This document shows, piece after piece, positions 33,486-45,229 of a stretch of DNA of 64,000 nt. The DNA lies in the NCBI GenBank assembly GCA_902521995.1, contig CABYTO010000005.1, forward strand, positions 1-64,000, written 5' to 3'. Both the position numbers and the translations under genes were made by a program. Position 1 is the first letter of the stretch. Every line of letters starts with the position of its first letter. Under the pieces are notes generated by a model. The model worked only from the letters and a program-made list of their open reading frames with translations. It was not told where the DNA came from and ran no database searches. The stretch comes from an uncultured Prochlorococcus sp. GTDB taxonomy: Bacteria; Cyanobacteriota; Cyanobacteriia; PCC-6307; Cyanobiaceae.

Positions 33486-34580
33486 TTAATTTACCTCTTT
33501 ATTAAAATCTTCCATCATTCTTTTTTGTTCTTGCGCTATGCATGCATTAATCACTTCTTCTAATTGACCAGCAAGAATTGGCTCAAGAGAAAAATTGGAA
33601 CCTAATCTATGATCAGTTGTCCTGTTATCTTTAAAATTATAAGTTCTGATTTTTTCACTTCTGTCGCCTGTTCCAACCTGAGAAAGCCTTTGTGATCTCT
33701 CTTTAGCATTAGCTTCTTTTAATTGAATTTCATACAATTTAGCTCTTAAAATTTCCATTGCCCGTTCGCGATTTTGCAATTGTGATCTCTCTTGAGTACA
33801 AAAAACTCTTATTCCTGTAGGCTTGTGGAGTAGATCAATAGCTGTCTCTACCTTATTAACATTTTGTCCCCCTGCACCTCCTGATCTTGCTGTTCCAACC
33901 TCTAGATCTGTTGGATCAATTTTAACCTCAACAGGATCAGCCTCAGGCATAACGGCGACTGTAGCAGTAGAGGTGTGAACTCTACCTTGAGATTCAGTAG
34001 CTGGAACTCTTTGGACTCTATGTACACCAGCCTCAAATTTAAGTTGACTATATACAGAATCTCCCTTAACGGAGATAACTAACTCCTTAAATCCTCCCAT
34101 ATCTGACTCGGAAGCACTAACAGGTTTTACAGACCATCCAATTTTTTGTCCATATCTTTCATACATTCTTGCTAAGTCACCTGCCCAGATACAAGCCTCG
34201 TTTCCTCCAGCACCGGCTCTTATTTCTAACATTACGCTTCTTTCATCTCTTGGGTCTTTTGGCAATAAGGCGATAGTGGTTTTTTGAATTAGTTTATTCT
34301 TGCATTCCTCTAGAGCTATTAACTCCTCATTTATCAAAGATTCCATTTCTTTATCATTTCTATTCTCTTTTAGTAGATTTTTTGAATCTTCGATTTCTTT
34401 ATCAGTATCAAGCAACTTATTAAAATCAATCACTAAGGGTTCCAATTTAGACCGTTCTCTTGCTATTGATTCTAATTTTTTAGGATCATTAGCTATATCA
34501 GGATCTGCAAGTTGCACTTCCAAACTTTCAAAACTTTCTGCAGCAGTTTTCAACCTTGCAATTAATGTTGAGTATTCCAA
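33486..34580 (-). CDS. prfA: Peptide chain release factor 1
   Basis: [42 protein letters not shown]. Confidence 0.97.
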   Translation of the reverse strand: MEYSTLIARLKTAAESFESLEVQLADPDIANDPKKLESIARERSKLEPLVIDFNKLLDTDKEIEDSKNLLKENRNDKEMESLINEELIALEECKNKLIQKTTIALLPKDPRDERSVMLEIRAGAGGNEACIWAGDLARMYERYGQKIGWSVKPVSASESDMGGFKELVISVKGDSVYSQLKFEAGVHRVQRVPATESQGRVHTSTATVAVMPEADPVEVKIDPTDLEVGTARSGGAGGQNVNKVETAIDLLHKPTGIRVFCTQERSQLQNRERAMEILRAKLYEIQLKEANAKERSQRLSQVGTGDRSEKIRTYNFKDNRTTDHRLGSNFSLEPILAGQLEEVINACIAQEQKRMMEDFNKEVN

Positions 34581-34608
34581 TTGAAATTGTGCTTAATTTT
34601 TAAAAATT

Positions 34609-34869
34609 TTATTTTTTAGAATCTTTTTTGTCTTTTTGCTCTTTTGATGTGGCTGAATTGGCTGAACCCATTCCATATTTTTTCATAAAACGATCAACCC
34701 TTCCTTCTGTATCAAGAATCTTCTGAGTTCCCGTGAAAAAGGGATGATTACCACTCCATACATCAACATGTAATTCAGGTTGTGTTGAGCCAGTTGTCAT
34801 TACAACTTCTCCATTACAAATAACTTTTGCATCTGGATACCATTTTGGGTGTATTTCTGATTTTGGCAT
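34609..34869 (-). CDS. rpmE: 50S ribosomal protein L31 (without CxxC zinc motif)
   Basis: IHPKWYPDAKVICNGEVVMTTGSTQPELHVDVWSGNHPFFTG. Confidence 0.96.
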   Translation of the reverse strand: MPKSEIHPKWYPDAKVICNGEVVMTTGSTQPELHVDVWSGNHPFFTGTQKILDTEGRVDRFMKKYGMGSANSATSKEQKDKKDSKK

Positions 34870-34882
34870 AATTTAAATTCCT

Positions 34883-35293
34883 TTAACGTTTGGAGAATTG
34901 AGGAGCCTTTCTTGCTTTTTTAAGACCATATTTTCTTCTCTCCTTAGCTCTAGGATCTCTACTGAGATGACCTTCTGTTTTTAGAGGTTTCCTATTGTCA
35001 GGAGATAATTCACAAAGTGCTCTTGCCGCTCCTTGCTTGATAGCATCTGCTTGACCTGTTAATCCACCACCAAAAACATTTACAAGAATATCATAAGAAT
35101 TTTCAAGGCCTAATGTTTGCAAAGGTGCTTTTATTGAATTTAAGTGGAGAGGATTAAAGTTTAAGTAATCATCTCCTGAACGACCATTAATTTTTATTAG
35201 TCCATTTCCAGGGATCAAGCGTACTCTAGCTACTGAAGTTTTTCTTCTTCCAGTTCCCCAATATACAGCTTTGTTTTTTATTTGACTATTCAT
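34883..35293 (-). CDS. rpsI: 30S ribosomal protein S9
   Basis: [19 protein letters not shown]...[25 protein letters not shown]. Confidence 0.98.
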   Translation of the reverse strand: MNSQIKNKAVYWGTGRRKTSVARVRLIPGNGLIKINGRSGDDYLNFNPLHLNSIKAPLQTLGLENSYDILVNVFGGGLTGQADAIKQGAARALCELSPDNRKPLKTEGHLSRDPRAKERRKYGLKKARKAPQFSKR

Positions 35294-35302
35294 TTTGATA
35301 AA

Positions 35303-35734
35303 TTAACTATTTAATAATACAGGATTCTGAGCAGCATGAGGGTGATCAGCACCTTTATAAACTTTTAGTTTTTTAAATTGCTGTCTTCCTAAAGAGTTAT
35401 GAGGCAGCATACCCTTGACAGCTTGCTCAATGATTCTTTCAGGAATTCTTTCTTGTAGAGACTCAAATTTTTCAATTTTCATTCCTCCTGGTCTTCCAGA
35501 ATGTCTTCTATACAACTTTTGTGATGCTTTTTTACCTGTTACCTCAACTTTTTCGGCATTTACCACAATGACAAAATCTCCAGTATCTAGATGAGGTGTG
35601 AATGTTGGTTTATTCTTACCTCTCAATACAGTTGCAATTTCTGTAGCAAGTCTACCAAGTGTCTTATCTTTTGCGTCAACTAAAAACCAATTTCTTTCAA
35701 TGGTTTCTAAAGATGGAGTAATTGTTCTATTCAT
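35303..35734 (-). CDS. rplM: 50S ribosomal protein L13
   Basis: [38 protein letters not shown]. Confidence 0.98.
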   Translation of the reverse strand: MNRTITPSLETIERNWFLVDAKDKTLGRLATEIATVLRGKNKPTFTPHLDTGDFVIVVNAEKVEVTGKKASQKLYRRHSGRPGGMKIEKFESLQERIPERIIEQAVKGMLPHNSLGRQQFKKLKVYKGADHPHAAQNPVLLNS

Positions 35735-35849
35735 TTACCAAATTTATGAAAATAAATTTAAAGTTAGTCCTAAATTCTACCCTATTGGAGGAATATTAAA
35801 CAACATTTTTAAATCATTAGAAAAAAAATTAGCTTAATTAAAATTTGTT

Positions 35850-36656
35850 TTAAGAAAAACCCTTAATTAAGAATACAGGGAAAAAATCATTGTTTTTAAC
35901 TTTTTTAAAAACATTTTTTTCATAAATAGCATTGACAAAACATAACCCCTTAGCTGGAGCAGATTCTTTAACATCATTTTTCTTTTTGTTTACCCATCTG
36001 TCTGTAAAAACTTCTGGCGATATTTTTTTTTCCCCAACTAAAACTAGTTGACCAATAATTAAACGCACCATTCCATACAAAAAACCAGTAGCTTTAATAT
36101 CAACTAAAATCAAATCTTCTACTCTTTTTATATTAATATTTTTTATTTTTGTAACAGAGTTTGTTCTATTACTACCACTTTTCTGAAAAGCAAAAAAATC
36201 ATGTTCTCCTTCCATTGTCTTGGATGCGTTTAACATTAAAACTTCATCTAATGCTTTTTGATATCTGTGCCATGACCAATTATTGATGAACAAATTAGGG
36301 AATTTACTGTTATTAATGACATATCGATAATGTCTATACTTTGCTGAATAGCATGCATGCCAACTGTCTTGAACCTCTACTGATTCCAAGATCCTAATTG
36401 TTGAGGGTAAAATACTATTTAAGACATCAGAATAACTATTTCCTGGAATAACACAATCAGCATCAAAGTGTACTACTTGGCCTGATGCATGAACCCCAGC
36501 ATCAGTCCTTCCTGCTGCAAAAGTCTTTACTTTGTGATTTGTAATTTTTAAGAGAGCACTGTCTAAAATTTCTTGAACAGTAGTTGCATTTTTTTGTTTT
36601 TGCCAACCTGAATAATGAGATCCATCATATTGGACTAGTAAAGCTACCCTTTTCAA
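35850..36656 (-). CDS. truA: tRNA pseudouridine synthase A
   Basis: VQYDGSHYSGWQKQ; AAGRTDAGVHASGQVVHFD. Confidence 0.96.
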   Translation of the reverse strand: MKRVALLVQYDGSHYSGWQKQKNATTVQEILDSALLKITNHKVKTFAAGRTDAGVHASGQVVHFDADCVIPGNSYSDVLNSILPSTIRILESVEVQDSWHACYSAKYRHYRYVINNSKFPNLFINNWSWHRYQKALDEVLMLNASKTMEGEHDFFAFQKSGSNRTNSVTKIKNINIKRVEDLILVDIKATGFLYGMVRLIIGQLVLVGEKKISPEVFTDRWVNKKKNDVKESAPAKGLCFVNAIYEKNVFKKVKNNDFFPVFLIKGFS

Positions 36657-36693
36657 AAGTTATTTTTTATTGAAAGCCTCTTTATTATCTAAC

Positions 36694-37044
36694 TTAAACA
36701 AGCTCAATTATGGCCATCTGAGCGTTATCACCTTTTCTAGATACAGTTCTTACTATGCGTGTATAACCACCATTTCTGTCCCCATATCTTTCCTTTGCTT
36801 TTTCAAATAATGAATGAACTAATTTTTTATCATAAATATATCCAATAGCCCTCCTCCTAGAAGCCAAACTTCCATCTTTGGCGAGTGAAATCATTCTTTC
36901 AGCTTCATTTCTTAAAGCTTTTGCCCTAGCTTTTGTTGTCGTTACCCTACCTTCCCTAATTAGTTGTGTAGTTAAACCTCTGAGAAGTGCTTTTCTCTGG
37001 TCAGCAGGTTTACTTAATAATGGAATTCTAAGTTGATGTCTCAT
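36694..37044 (-). CDS. rplQ: 50S ribosomal protein L17
   Basis: [33 protein letters not shown]. Confidence 0.98.
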   Translation of the reverse strand: MRHQLRIPLLSKPADQRKALLRGLTTQLIREGRVTTTKARAKALRNEAERMISLAKDGSLASRRRAIGYIYDKKLVHSLFEKAKERYGDRNGGYTRIVRTVSRKGDNAQMAIIELV

Positions 37045-37058
37045 AATCTTAAAAATTG

Positions 37059-37997
37059 TTAAACAGATGTTCTGCTTTGTGGGATAGAAATGCCTATGCG
37101 TTCGAGAGCTTCAATAACCTCATCTGCAGATTTAGAGCCAAAGTTCTTAATTTCAAGAAGATCTTCATAACTGAAGCCCATTAAGTCCGAAACTGAGTTA
37201 ACTTGCGCCCGTTTCAAACAATTATATGCTCTAACGGACAAGTTTAGTTCCTCGAGAGGAATTTGAGCTTCAGGAGATGGTTCAGGTTCCTCAGGAATTT
37301 CCTCAACCATTGTGACAGTAGCGAGGGGCTGAAAAAGTTCAATTAACTGATTTGCAGCTTCAGCAATAGCATCATCAGGACTTGTTGAGCCATCTGTTAC
37401 TACTTCCATTTTTAATCTTTCTCTTCCTGTTCCGCCCTCTGCTACAGCAGTTTCATCAATCGTAAAATTTACTCTCTTAACCGGCATAAATACAGCATCT
37501 ATTTGAAGCAAGTCAATAGCAGTTGTCTCTTCACTCTTATTGTCTACTGGCTTATATCCAACACCTCTTTCAACATGGATTTCCAACTCTAAGTTATGGC
37601 CCTCTTGAATAGTCGCAATGGGTTTTTCGCCATCAACAATTTCCACTTGAGAGGAAAATTGAATATCATTCGCCTTCACCTCCATTGGACCACTAGCCAC
37701 TAACCTGCCTATTTCAAGCTCTGGATTAGTACTATTTAATGACAGTTGCTTGCAATTGAGAAGAATATCTAAAACGTCTTCTTTAACACCAGGAATAGTA
37801 GCATATTCATGATTAATTCCTGCTATTCTTACTGCAGTAACTGCACTCCCTTCGAGTCCTCCCATAAGGACTCTTCTGAGAGAATTACCCAAAGTTGTAG
37901 CTTGTCCCCTTTCTAGAGGGCCGATTAAAAAAGTTCCTGTTTGGGAGCGATCATCTGCTATTTGATGGTCGATTCTGTCAATCTGGTATTGCAACAC
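37059..37997 (-). CDS. rpoA: RNA polymerase alpha subunit
   Basis: [21 protein letters not shown]-terminal domain [24 protein letters not shown] start. Confidence 0.98.
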   Translation of the reverse strand: MLQYQIDRIDHQIADDRSQTGTFLIGPLERGQATTLGNSLRRVLMGGLEGSAVTAVRIAGINHEYATIPGVKEDVLDILLNCKQLSLNSTNPELEIGRLVASGPMEVKANDIQFSSQVEIVDGEKPIATIQEGHNLELEIHVERGVGYKPVDNKSEETTAIDLLQIDAVFMPVKRVNFTIDETAVAEGGTGRERLKMEVVTDGSTSPDDAIAEAANQLIELFQPLATVTMVEEIPEEPEPSPEAQIPLEELNLSVRAYNCLKRAQVNSVSDLMGFSYEDLLEIKNFGSKSADEVIEALERIGISIPQSRTSV

Positions 37998-38046
37998 GGA
38001 AAATAATGAGGTTAAGAGTTTTTTGTGAGGGGGGTTAAGAATGGTT

Positions 38047-38076
38047 AAGACCTAAACGCGTCTCCGTTTAGGTCTT
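38047..38076 (-). promoter_or_regulatory. 12-bp perfect stem-loop containing the rpsK stop codon, rpsK-rpoA junction
   Basis: AAGACCTAAACG-cgtctc-CGTTTAGGTCTT; not followed by a T-tract. Confidence 0.65.
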
Positions 38077-38444
38077 CTACATCCATTATGAGGTAACGGA
38101 GTTACATCTCTTATTAGAGTTATTTCTAATCCGGCCACTTGTAAAGCTCTTATGGCCGTTTCCCTACCTGCGCCAGGGCCTCTAACAAGTACTTCTATTT
38201 GTCTCATACCTTGATCAAGTGCTCTTCTTGCTGCAGCTTCTGCAGCTGTTTGAGCAGCAAAAGGGGTGCCTTTCCTAGCGCCTTTAAATCCACTTGCGCC
38301 TGCAGAAGACCAAGAAATTACATGACCAGAGGTGTCAGAGATTGAGACGATAGTATTATTAAATGTGCTTTGGATATGTACCACACCGTTAGGTACATTA
38401 CGTTTAGATTTTTTTGAACCTGTTTTTTTTGTTGTAGCTGCCAT
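38052..38444 (-). CDS. rpsK: 30S ribosomal protein S11
   Basis: [43 protein letters not shown]. Confidence 0.99.
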   Translation of the reverse strand: MAATTKKTGSKKSKRNVPNGVVHIQSTFNNTIVSISDTSGHVISWSSAGASGFKGARKGTPFAAQTAAEAAARRALDQGMRQIEVLVRGPGAGRETAIRALQVAGLEITLIRDVTPLPHNGCRRPKRRRV

Positions 38445-38488
38445 GATGTTTTAATTTAATACTTCAATTTGTAGATAGATTTAGTTAA

Positions 38489-38854
38489 TTATTTTTTTCT
38501 TCCAGCAACTGTTTTCCTAGAACCCCGTCTTGTTCTTGCATTGGTTCTGGTTCTTTGACCTCTTACAGGTAGACTCATTCTATGTCTTCTTCCTCTTACA
38601 CACCCAATATCTTGTAGACGTTTTAAAGCCATTCCCTCTTTTCTTCTCAAATCCCCTTCTAAAGTGAATTCTTCTGTGGCAACTCTAAGTTTTTGCACAT
38701 CAGAATCTGAAAGTTCTTTGACACGAGTATCTGGGTTTACACCCGTATTAGCAAGAATTAGTTTTGATCTCGTCAAACCAATTCCATAGACGTATGTAAG
38801 TGCAATTTCAACTCGCTTTTCGCGAGGTATGTCAATTCCTGCAATCCTGGCCAC
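38489..38854 (-). CDS. rpsM: 30S ribosomal protein S13
   Basis: [39 protein letters not shown]. Confidence 0.99.
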   Translation of the reverse strand: MARIAGIDIPREKRVEIALTYVYGIGLTRSKLILANTGVNPDTRVKELSDSDVQKLRVATEEFTLEGDLRRKEGMALKRLQDIGCVRGRRHRMSLPVRGQRTRTNARTRRGSRKTVAGRKK

Positions 38855-38894
38855 GTGTTTTGATTAAGTAAAAGTTTGAATTTTAGGGTTGATT

Positions 38895-39011
38895 TTAACC
38901 CTGACGTTGTTTATTACGAGGTCTTTTCTTGTTAATAACATAGATTTTACCTCTTCTCCTCACGATCTGATCGTCAGGACTAATTTTTTTGACTGAAGAT
39001 CTGACCTTCAT
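38895..39011 (-). CDS. rpmJ: 50S ribosomal protein L36 (cysteine-less form)
   Basis: Read manually; absent from the ORF track. [38 protein letters not shown], 38 aa, between adk and rpsM. Confidence 0.95.
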   Translation of the reverse strand: MKVRSSVKKISPDDQIVRRRGKIYVINKKRPRNKQRQG

Positions 39012-39056
39012 AGGGGTTTAACAAATAAAACGTTAATACTATATTCTACATCATCA

Positions 39057-39605
39057 TCAAGCCATTTTTTGTTTGATATCAGAGGAAATGGTTTTTAAAT
39101 CTCTATCAGCATCAATATACTCTAACAATGAAAGATCTCTAAAATATTGAATCAATGGTTCTGTAGTTTTTTTATAAATGTCAACTCTTGTTCTAATTGT
39201 CTCTTCCGTATCATCTTTTCTACCTCTTAAAAGCAAACGCTTAATTAATACTTCTTCCGGAATATCTAAATAAAAAACTAATTCCAAAGGTTGATTTATT
39301 TCATTTAAGACTTCATTCAATGAATTTACTTGAGATAAATTTCTTGGGTATCCATCTAGAATCCAACCTTTATTATCCTTGACTAAATTTTGTCTTACTA
39401 TCTTTAAAACAAGTTCATCACTAACAAGTTCACCTCGATTCATAATATCCTTTACCTGAATACCAAGAGCAGTATTCATTTCGATTTCTTTTCTTAATAA
39501 TTCACCAGTAGAAAGGTGTAAATAAGAATTAGTATGACTTAGCAATTCCGCTTGAGTCCCTTTACCTGCTCCAGGAGCTCCTAAAAATAGTATATGTTTC
39601 TTCAT
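39057..39605 (-). CDS. adk: Adenylate kinase
   Basis: [28 protein letters not shown]. Confidence 0.97.
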   Translation of the reverse strand: MKKHILFLGAPGAGKGTQAELLSHTNSYLHLSTGELLRKEIEMNTALGIQVKDIMNRGELVSDELVLKIVRQNLVKDNKGWILDGYPRNLSQVNSLNEVLNEINQPLELVFYLDIPEEVLIKRLLLRGRKDDTEETIRTRVDIYKKTTEPLIQYFRDLSLLEYIDADRDLKTISSDIKQKMA

Positions 39606-40924
39606 TAATTGTTAATTAGTCCCTCATACCTTTGTGAAATAACATAAGTTTGAATTTGCTTAGCAGTGTCTATAGCAACACCCACAAGAATAAGTAATGA
39701 GGTTGCTCCTAAGCCTTGAAAGGTCTGCACATTTGTAGCTCTTTCTACTGCAGCAGGGATTATAGCTACTGAACCCAGAAATAATCCTCCCAATAAAGTC
39801 AACCTATTTTGTATACCTGATAGATAGTTTGCAGTATTTGTTCCTGGTCTAACTCCTGGTATCGCGACTCCTCCTTTCTTTAAATTTGAAGCTACATCAA
39901 CTGGATTTATAGTAAGAGATGCATAAAAATAGGAGAACCCCAAAATTAAGGAGAAGAATGTAAGAGCATATGGCCATGGATTAGAAGATCCTGGATTTAA
40001 ACTACTGGCTAACTTGATTAAGACTGGATTACCCGTCACATTTGCAATGGTTATTGGTAAAAATATTAAAGCAGATGCAAATATGATAGGCATGACTCCT
40101 CCTGCATTTAATTTCAAAGGTAAATAGCTTTGCCTTGTAGGAAGTAATGTTGAACTTCCTATCTGCCTTTTTGCACTAACAATAGGAATACGTCTTGCTC
40201 CCTCTTGAACAAAAATGATCCCAACAATTGTCAGTAAAAATACTCCAAGTAAAACTGCTATCCCTAAAACATCTCCTCTATCGCCAGTTTGAGCTTTTTC
40301 AATGGTTGAACTTAGAGCCTTAGGTAAAGTCGAAACGATATTCAAAAAAATTACCAGTGAAGCACCTTGACCTATACCTTTCTCCGTAATAATTTCGCTA
40401 AACCACATAACTAACATTGAACCAGTGACTAGAGCAATAGAGGTTTGCAAGACAAATGTAGTTTCACTGATCCCCTGGATAGCATATTGTCTAAGAATTA
40501 AGGAAAAAATTATACTTTGCAGGAAACCCCATCCTAATGAAACATATCTAGTTATTTGAGCAATTTTTCTTCTTCCAGCTTCTCCTTCATTTTTTTGTAA
40601 ATCTTCTAGCACAGGCAATGAAGCTGTAAGAAGCTGAATAATGATAGATGCGTTGATAAATGGAAGTATACCTAATGCGAATATTCCTAAGGTTGAAATT
40701 CCTCCTCCAGTAAAAATATCTAAAAAACCTATTAATTGTCCCCCTTGATCTATAAAACTTTTAAAAGCAACCCTATCAATACCGGGCATAGGGATATATA
40801 TACCAAGTCTTACTAAAAGGAGGAGACCTAAAGTAGTTAAAACTCTACTCCTTAGCTCTTTATTTAAAAATAATTGGGAAAGTATTTCAGAAGCGCTAGG
40901 ATTTCTACTTTTGTTGACAAACAT
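39605..40924 (-). CDS. secY: Preprotein translocase SecY
   Basis: Multi-[42 protein letters not shown]. Confidence 0.98.
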   Translation of the reverse strand: MFVNKSRNPSASEILSQLFLNKELRSRVLTTLGLLLLVRLGIYIPMPGIDRVAFKSFIDQGGQLIGFLDIFTGGGISTLGIFALGILPFINASIIIQLLTASLPVLEDLQKNEGEAGRRKIAQITRYVSLGWGFLQSIIFSLILRQYAIQGISETTFVLQTSIALVTGSMLVMWFSEIITEKGIGQGASLVIFLNIVSTLPKALSSTIEKAQTGDRGDVLGIAVLLGVFLLTIVGIIFVQEGARRIPIVSAKRQIGSSTLLPTRQSYLPLKLNAGGVMPIIFASALIFLPITIANVTGNPVLIKLASSLNPGSSNPWPYALTFFSLILGFSYFYASLTINPVDVASNLKKGGVAIPGVRPGTNTANYLSGIQNRLTLLGGLFLGSVAIIPAAVERATNVQTFQGLGATSLLILVGVAIDTAKQIQTYVISQRYEGLINN

Positions 40925-40953
40925 TTTGAAGCCTACCTAAATTTTTAGTAAAT

Positions 40954-41421
40954 TTATTTATTGTTAATAAGCTCGCAAGATCCACCTGCGTCCTCAATTT
41001 TTTGTTTTGCAACTTTTGTAAATGCATGAGCTTGGACTGTTAACTTTACATTAAGTTTTCCGTTACCAAGGATTTTTAAAGGAAATTTAGGCTTGAAGAT
41101 CAATCCTTTCTTAACTAGTAAATCTAGGTTAACAGTATCATTATCTTTGAAATCATTTAATTTTTCTAGATTAATTATGGAAAAGTTCTTTTGATTAATT
41201 ATTTCAAAGTGTTTTAATTTTGGAACTCTTCTATAGAGTGGCATTTGGCCACCTTCAAAACCTGGGCGTGTGGGTCTTCCAGAACGTGACTTTTGTCCTC
41301 TCATTCCAAAACCACATGATGCACCCTGACCGGCTGCAATACCTCTACCCTTCCTTAATTTTTTCTTTCTTGAGCCAGAGTTTGATTTAAGTGTATTTAA
41401 TGTTGAAGTCATAATTTTCAA
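40954..41421 (-). CDS. rplO: 50S ribosomal protein L15
   Basis: [44 protein letters not shown]. Confidence 0.97.
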   Translation of the reverse strand: MKIMTSTLNTLKSNSGSRKKKLRKGRGIAAGQGASCGFGMRGQKSRSGRPTRPGFEGGQMPLYRRVPKLKHFEIINQKNFSIINLEKLNDFKDNDTVNLDLLVKKGLIFKPKFPLKILGNGKLNVKLTVQAHAFTKVAKQKIEDAGGSCELINNK

Positions 41422-42038
41422 GAATAGAGCTGTTCAAGTGAGATGCCTCTCTCCCTTGAAGCGGATTTGTGTGTTCTCAATTGAGAAAGAGCTACCATAG
41501 CAGCTCTTGCATTATTCAAAGGTGTTTTACTACCCAATCTTTTTGCTAAGACATTTTTTATGCCGGCTAATTCTAAAACTGTTCTTATTGAACCACCAGC
41601 AATTACACCTGTTCCAGGGGCAGCTGGTCTAATTAGTACATTAGCTGCACCATCTCTACCTTTAGATAAAGTCGGTATTGAACTATTTGGGGTTAAGGGA
41701 ACCCTAACAAGATTCTTTTTACCATCTGAAACTCCCTTTCTGACCGCACCAATAACATCCCCTGCTTTACCAACTCCAACTCCAACTTGGCCTTTCTCAT
41801 TACCTACAACAACAATTGCTCTAAAACTCATTTTTTTTCCACCCTTAACAGTCTTAGATACGCGTCGAATTTGAACAACTCTTTCTTGCCAATCAGAATC
41901 TCTCTCTAGATTTTTTGAATCACCCCTTCTATTTCTTTTTCGATCATTACGATTATTCTTTTTTTGTTCTTCAGGCATAGCTCCTGGAACGTTATCGTTC
42001 TTGGATTGAATTTCTTTTTTTGTTGGAGTATCAGTCAT
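41418..42038 (-). CDS. rpsE: 30S ribosomal protein S5
   Basis: [32 protein letters not shown]. Confidence 0.98.
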   Translation of the reverse strand: MTDTPTKKEIQSKNDNVPGAMPEEQKKNNRNDRKRNRRGDSKNLERDSDWQERVVQIRRVSKTVKGGKKMSFRAIVVVGNEKGQVGVGVGKAGDVIGAVRKGVSDGKKNLVRVPLTPNSSIPTLSKGRDGAANVLIRPAAPGTGVIAGGSIRTVLELAGIKNVLAKRLGSKTPLNNARAAMVALSQLRTHKSASRERGISLEQLYS

Positions 42039-42055
42039 AGTAAAAAAAATAAGAG

Positions 42056-42424
42056 TTAGAATTCAAGGCCAGCTTTACGAGCAGCATCTGCAAGTGCCTT
42101 TACTCTGCCGTGATATAAATTACCTCCACGGTCAAAAATTACTTGCTTGATACCTTTTTTTATCGCTCTCTTTGCTAATAATGTTCCAACAATGGAAGAA
42201 GATTTACAATCAGAAGGTAATTTCTCAGATTTTTCTCTTAGTTCCTTATCAATAGTTGAAGCTGAGCAGATAGTTGTTTGAGAGCTATCGTCTATAACCT
42301 GGGCATAAATATGGTTATTAGAGCGAAAAACAGACAATCTTGGACGTGTTGCATCTCCAATTAAGAATCTCCTTAATCTTCTATGTCTTTTTTGGGTTTG
42401 TAATTTTCTGGAAAGTTGGGTCAT
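42056..42424 (-). CDS. rplR: 50S ribosomal protein L18
   Basis: [46 protein letters not shown]. Confidence 0.98.
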   Translation of the reverse strand: MTQLSRKLQTQKRHRRLRRFLIGDATRPRLSVFRSNNHIYAQVIDDSSQTTICSASTIDKELREKSEKLPSDCKSSSIVGTLLAKRAIKKGIKQVIFDRGGNLYHGRVKALADAARKAGLEF

Positions 42425-42438
42425 TTTTTTAATTAGAA

Positions 42439-42978
42439 TTATTTTTTGCCAGATTTACCAGCTTTTCTGAGAATTCTCTCATCATGGTATTTAATTCCTT
42501 TACCTTTATATGGTTCTGGAGGTCTAATTGATCTGATTTTTGCTGCTTCATTACCAACAATTTCCTTATCAATTCCAGATACAGTAACGTTTGTATTACT
42601 CTCAACTTTGTATGTTATACCATCAGGGGGGATCATTTCTACAGGATGACTATATCCAGCACTAACAACTAGATTTTTACCTTTTACTTGGGCTCTTGAT
42701 CCAACGCCTACAATTTCAAGTTTTTTTGAAAAACCTTGACTAACCCCTTCAACCATATTTGCAATTAAAGCTCTGCATAAACCATGTCTTTGCCTGGAGA
42801 ATATTTTGGTAGTAGTAGGACTTACGACAACAGTATTATCTTTCTTATCAAAACTAACTCCCTCTGGCATGAGACGTTTCAACTCACCCTTAGGGCCTTT
42901 TACTATAACCGTTAATCCATCAAAATCAACAGTTACTTTATCTGGTATTAGTACTGGTGTTTTTCCAATTCTTGACAT
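42439..42978 (-). CDS. rplF: 50S ribosomal protein L6
   Basis: [30 protein letters not shown]. Confidence 0.98.
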   Translation of the reverse strand: MSRIGKTPVLIPDKVTVDFDGLTVIVKGPKGELKRLMPEGVSFDKKDNTVVVSPTTTKIFSRQRHGLCRALIANMVEGVSQGFSKKLEIVGVGSRAQVKGKNLVVSAGYSHPVEMIPPDGITYKVESNTNVTVSGIDKEIVGNEAAKIRSIRPPEPYKGKGIKYHDERILRKAGKSGKK

Positions 42979-42990
42979 GATTAATCCTCC

Positions 42991-43392
42991 TTAATAAACA
43001 TAGCAAAGTACTTCGCCGCCTATACCTTGCTTCCTAGCATCACGATCACTCATGACACCTTTAGAAGTAGATATTATGGCAACTCCAAGACCACCAAGAA
43101 CTTTTGGTAAAGCTCTAGTATTTTTATAAATTCTCAAACCAGGTTTACTTACCCTTTGCATGGATCGAATAGTAGGGAATTTATTTTTACCACTATATTT
43201 CAGACCTAGTATTATTTGGGACTTATAGCCTTCACCTTCCTCATTAATATCAGAAATGAACCCCTCTTTTTGAAGCACTTTTGCAATACTAAGGGACATT
43301 TTTGAACTTGGGATTGATGTGGATGTATGCTTTTTTTGACTCGCATTTCTAATTCGAGTAAGCATATCTGAAATAGGATCGTGATTTGACAT
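42991..43392 (-). CDS. rpsH: 30S ribosomal protein S8
   Basis: DPISDMLTRIRNA; LGGLGVAIISTSKGVMSDRDARKQGIGGEVLCYVY. Confidence 0.98.
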   Translation of the reverse strand: MSNHDPISDMLTRIRNASQKKHTSTSIPSSKMSLSIAKVLQKEGFISDINEEGEGYKSQIILGLKYSGKNKFPTIRSMQRVSKPGLRIYKNTRALPKVLGGLGVAIISTSKGVMSDRDARKQGIGGEVLCYVY

Positions 43393-43401
43393 GGTTTTAA
43401 T

Positions 43402-43941
43402 TTAATTCTTACTAAAAGGCATTCCTAACTCTTGCAAGAGAGCTTTTCCCTCTTGATCTGATCTCGCACTAGTGACAATAGTTATATCCATACCTCTTAT
43501 TGAATCTATTTTATCAAAAGAGATTTCAGGAAAAATTAATTGCTCTTTCACTCCAACGGTGTAATTCCCTCTTCCATCAAAACTTTTTGGGTTAACTCCT
43601 CTAAAGTCTCTTATTCTTGGTAAAGCTAGATTTATAAATCTCTCTAAAAAGGAATACATCCTGTCACCTCTCAAAGTAACAGTACAACCAATTGGCATAC
43701 CTTCACGAATTTTAAAACCCGCGATAGCTTTTTTGGCTCTAGTTATTAGTGCCTTTTGTCCAGTAATTGTTGCCATTTCATTTAAAGAAGCCTCTAAAGC
43801 TTTTGAATTTGAAGCGGCCTCACCAAGACCTCTGTTAACGTTGACTTTGACAACTTTAGGTACTTGATGAATATTTTTAAGACCAAGGTCTTTTAAAAGT
43901 TTTGGTCTTATTGATTCTTTGTAGCGATTTTTTAGAGTCAT
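43402..43941 (-). CDS. rplE: 50S ribosomal protein L5
   Basis: [34 protein letters not shown]. Confidence 0.98.
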   Translation of the reverse strand: MTLKNRYKESIRPKLLKDLGLKNIHQVPKVVKVNVNRGLGEAASNSKALEASLNEMATITGQKALITRAKKAIAGFKIREGMPIGCTVTLRGDRMYSFLERFINLALPRIRDFRGVNPKSFDGRGNYTVGVKEQLIFPEISFDKIDSIRGMDITIVTSARSDQEGKALLQELGMPFSKN

Positions 43942-44015
43942 AATTTTTTGTTAATTCTGGTCTTTGTCAGAATTGATAAATTAGAAAAAGTTGAAATCTG
44001 GTTTCTGATGAAAAA

Positions 44016-44372
44016 TTAATCAATTACTTCACCAGTTTTCTTCAATCTTCTTTTCTTAACCCCCTCTTTATCAATAAAGTATTCAATCTTACTCGTAAGA
44101 TTTTTATCCTTTGAAAAGAACATTACATTTGATGCATGTAAAGATGCTTCTTCTGTAAGTATTCTTCCAGTTTCTCCTTCCTGAGTTGGTTTGACATGTT
44201 TGGTTCTAAGGTTAATTCCCTTTACAACTACTCTGTTTTCAAGAGGGATGGTTTTTAAAACCTCACCAGTTTTCCCTTTGTCCTTGCCATTAATTACTTT
44301 TACCAAATCTCCAGTTTTAATTCTCATTTTTATTCTCTGGAAATTTTTCTTTTGCTTTAATGAATCCAACAT
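44016..44372 (-). CDS. rplX: 50S ribosomal protein L24
   Basis: [25 protein letters not shown]; true start may be the internal Met near 44327. Confidence 0.95.
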   Translation of the reverse strand: MLDSLKQKKNFQRIKMRIKTGDLVKVINGKDKGKTGEVLKTIPLENRVVVKGINLRTKHVKPTQEGETGRILTEEASLHASNVMFFSKDKNLTSKIEYFIDKEGVKKRRLKKTGEVID

Positions 44373-44738
44373 TTAAATCACCTCCGGAGCAAGAGAAACA
44401 ATCTTTGTATAATTTTTATCCCGCAGTTCTCTAGCTACAGGACCAAAAACTCTCGTACCTTTCGGATTCTTATCTTCATTAATCAATACTGCCGCATTGT
44501 CATCAAATCTGATTGAATTACCAGTATTTCTTCTCAACGTTGCTTTAGTTCTGACGATAACAGCTTTAACAACTTCAGATTTCTTAACTCCCATGTTAGG
44601 AAGAGCATCTTTTACAGTTGCTACGATTACATCTCCAACATGTGCGTACCTTCTATTAGAGCCTAAAACCCTAATACATTGGAGTCTTTTTGCTCCGCTA
44701 TTATCGGCAACTGTTAAATAAGTTTCTTGTTGAATCAT
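44373..44738 (-). CDS. rplN: 50S ribosomal protein L14
   Basis: [26 protein letters not shown]. Confidence 0.99.
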
Positions 44739-45001
44739 TTTTTAACCTCCTTAGCCTGGCTTGTTTTATTTAGAATTTCTTCTATTGCCCATCTTTTATG
44801 AGCACTGAGCGGTCTAGTTTCTCTAATTTTAACTCGATCACCTAAAACGCATGTATTTTCTGGATCATGCGCCTTATATCGTGTAGTTCTACTTACAATT
44901 TTTTTATAAGTGGGATGTGGATATCTGTTAATAACAGCAACAACAACTGTTTTATCCATTTTGTCGCTGACAACAGTACCAATTCTTTCTTTAAGTGCCA
45001 T
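44735..45001 (-). CDS. rpsQ: 30S ribosomal protein S17
   Basis: [38 protein letters not shown]. Confidence 0.98.
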
Positions 45002-45010
45002 AACTAATAA

Positions 45011-45229
45011 TTAATCAGAGGTTGTTTTAGAAGCGGATTGACTCTTACTAAGAGTGAGTAATTGCGCAACTTGTTTCTTGATAATTTTAAATTTATGAGT
45101 TTCATTGAGCTGCCTTGTAGCTTGCTTGAATCTCAAATCAAAAAGATCTTTTCGTAATTGGTCAATCTTTTCAGTAATTTGTTCAGAATTTAATTTTTTA
45201 AATTCCTTAAGTGACTCTGAGTTTTTCAT
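45011..45229 (-). CDS. rpmC: 50S ribosomal protein L29
   Basis: [38 protein letters not shown]. Confidence 0.96.
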   Translation of the reverse strand: MKNSESLKEFKKLNSEQITEKIDQLRKDLFDLRFKQATRQLNETHKFKIIKKQVAQLLTLSKSQSASKTTSD

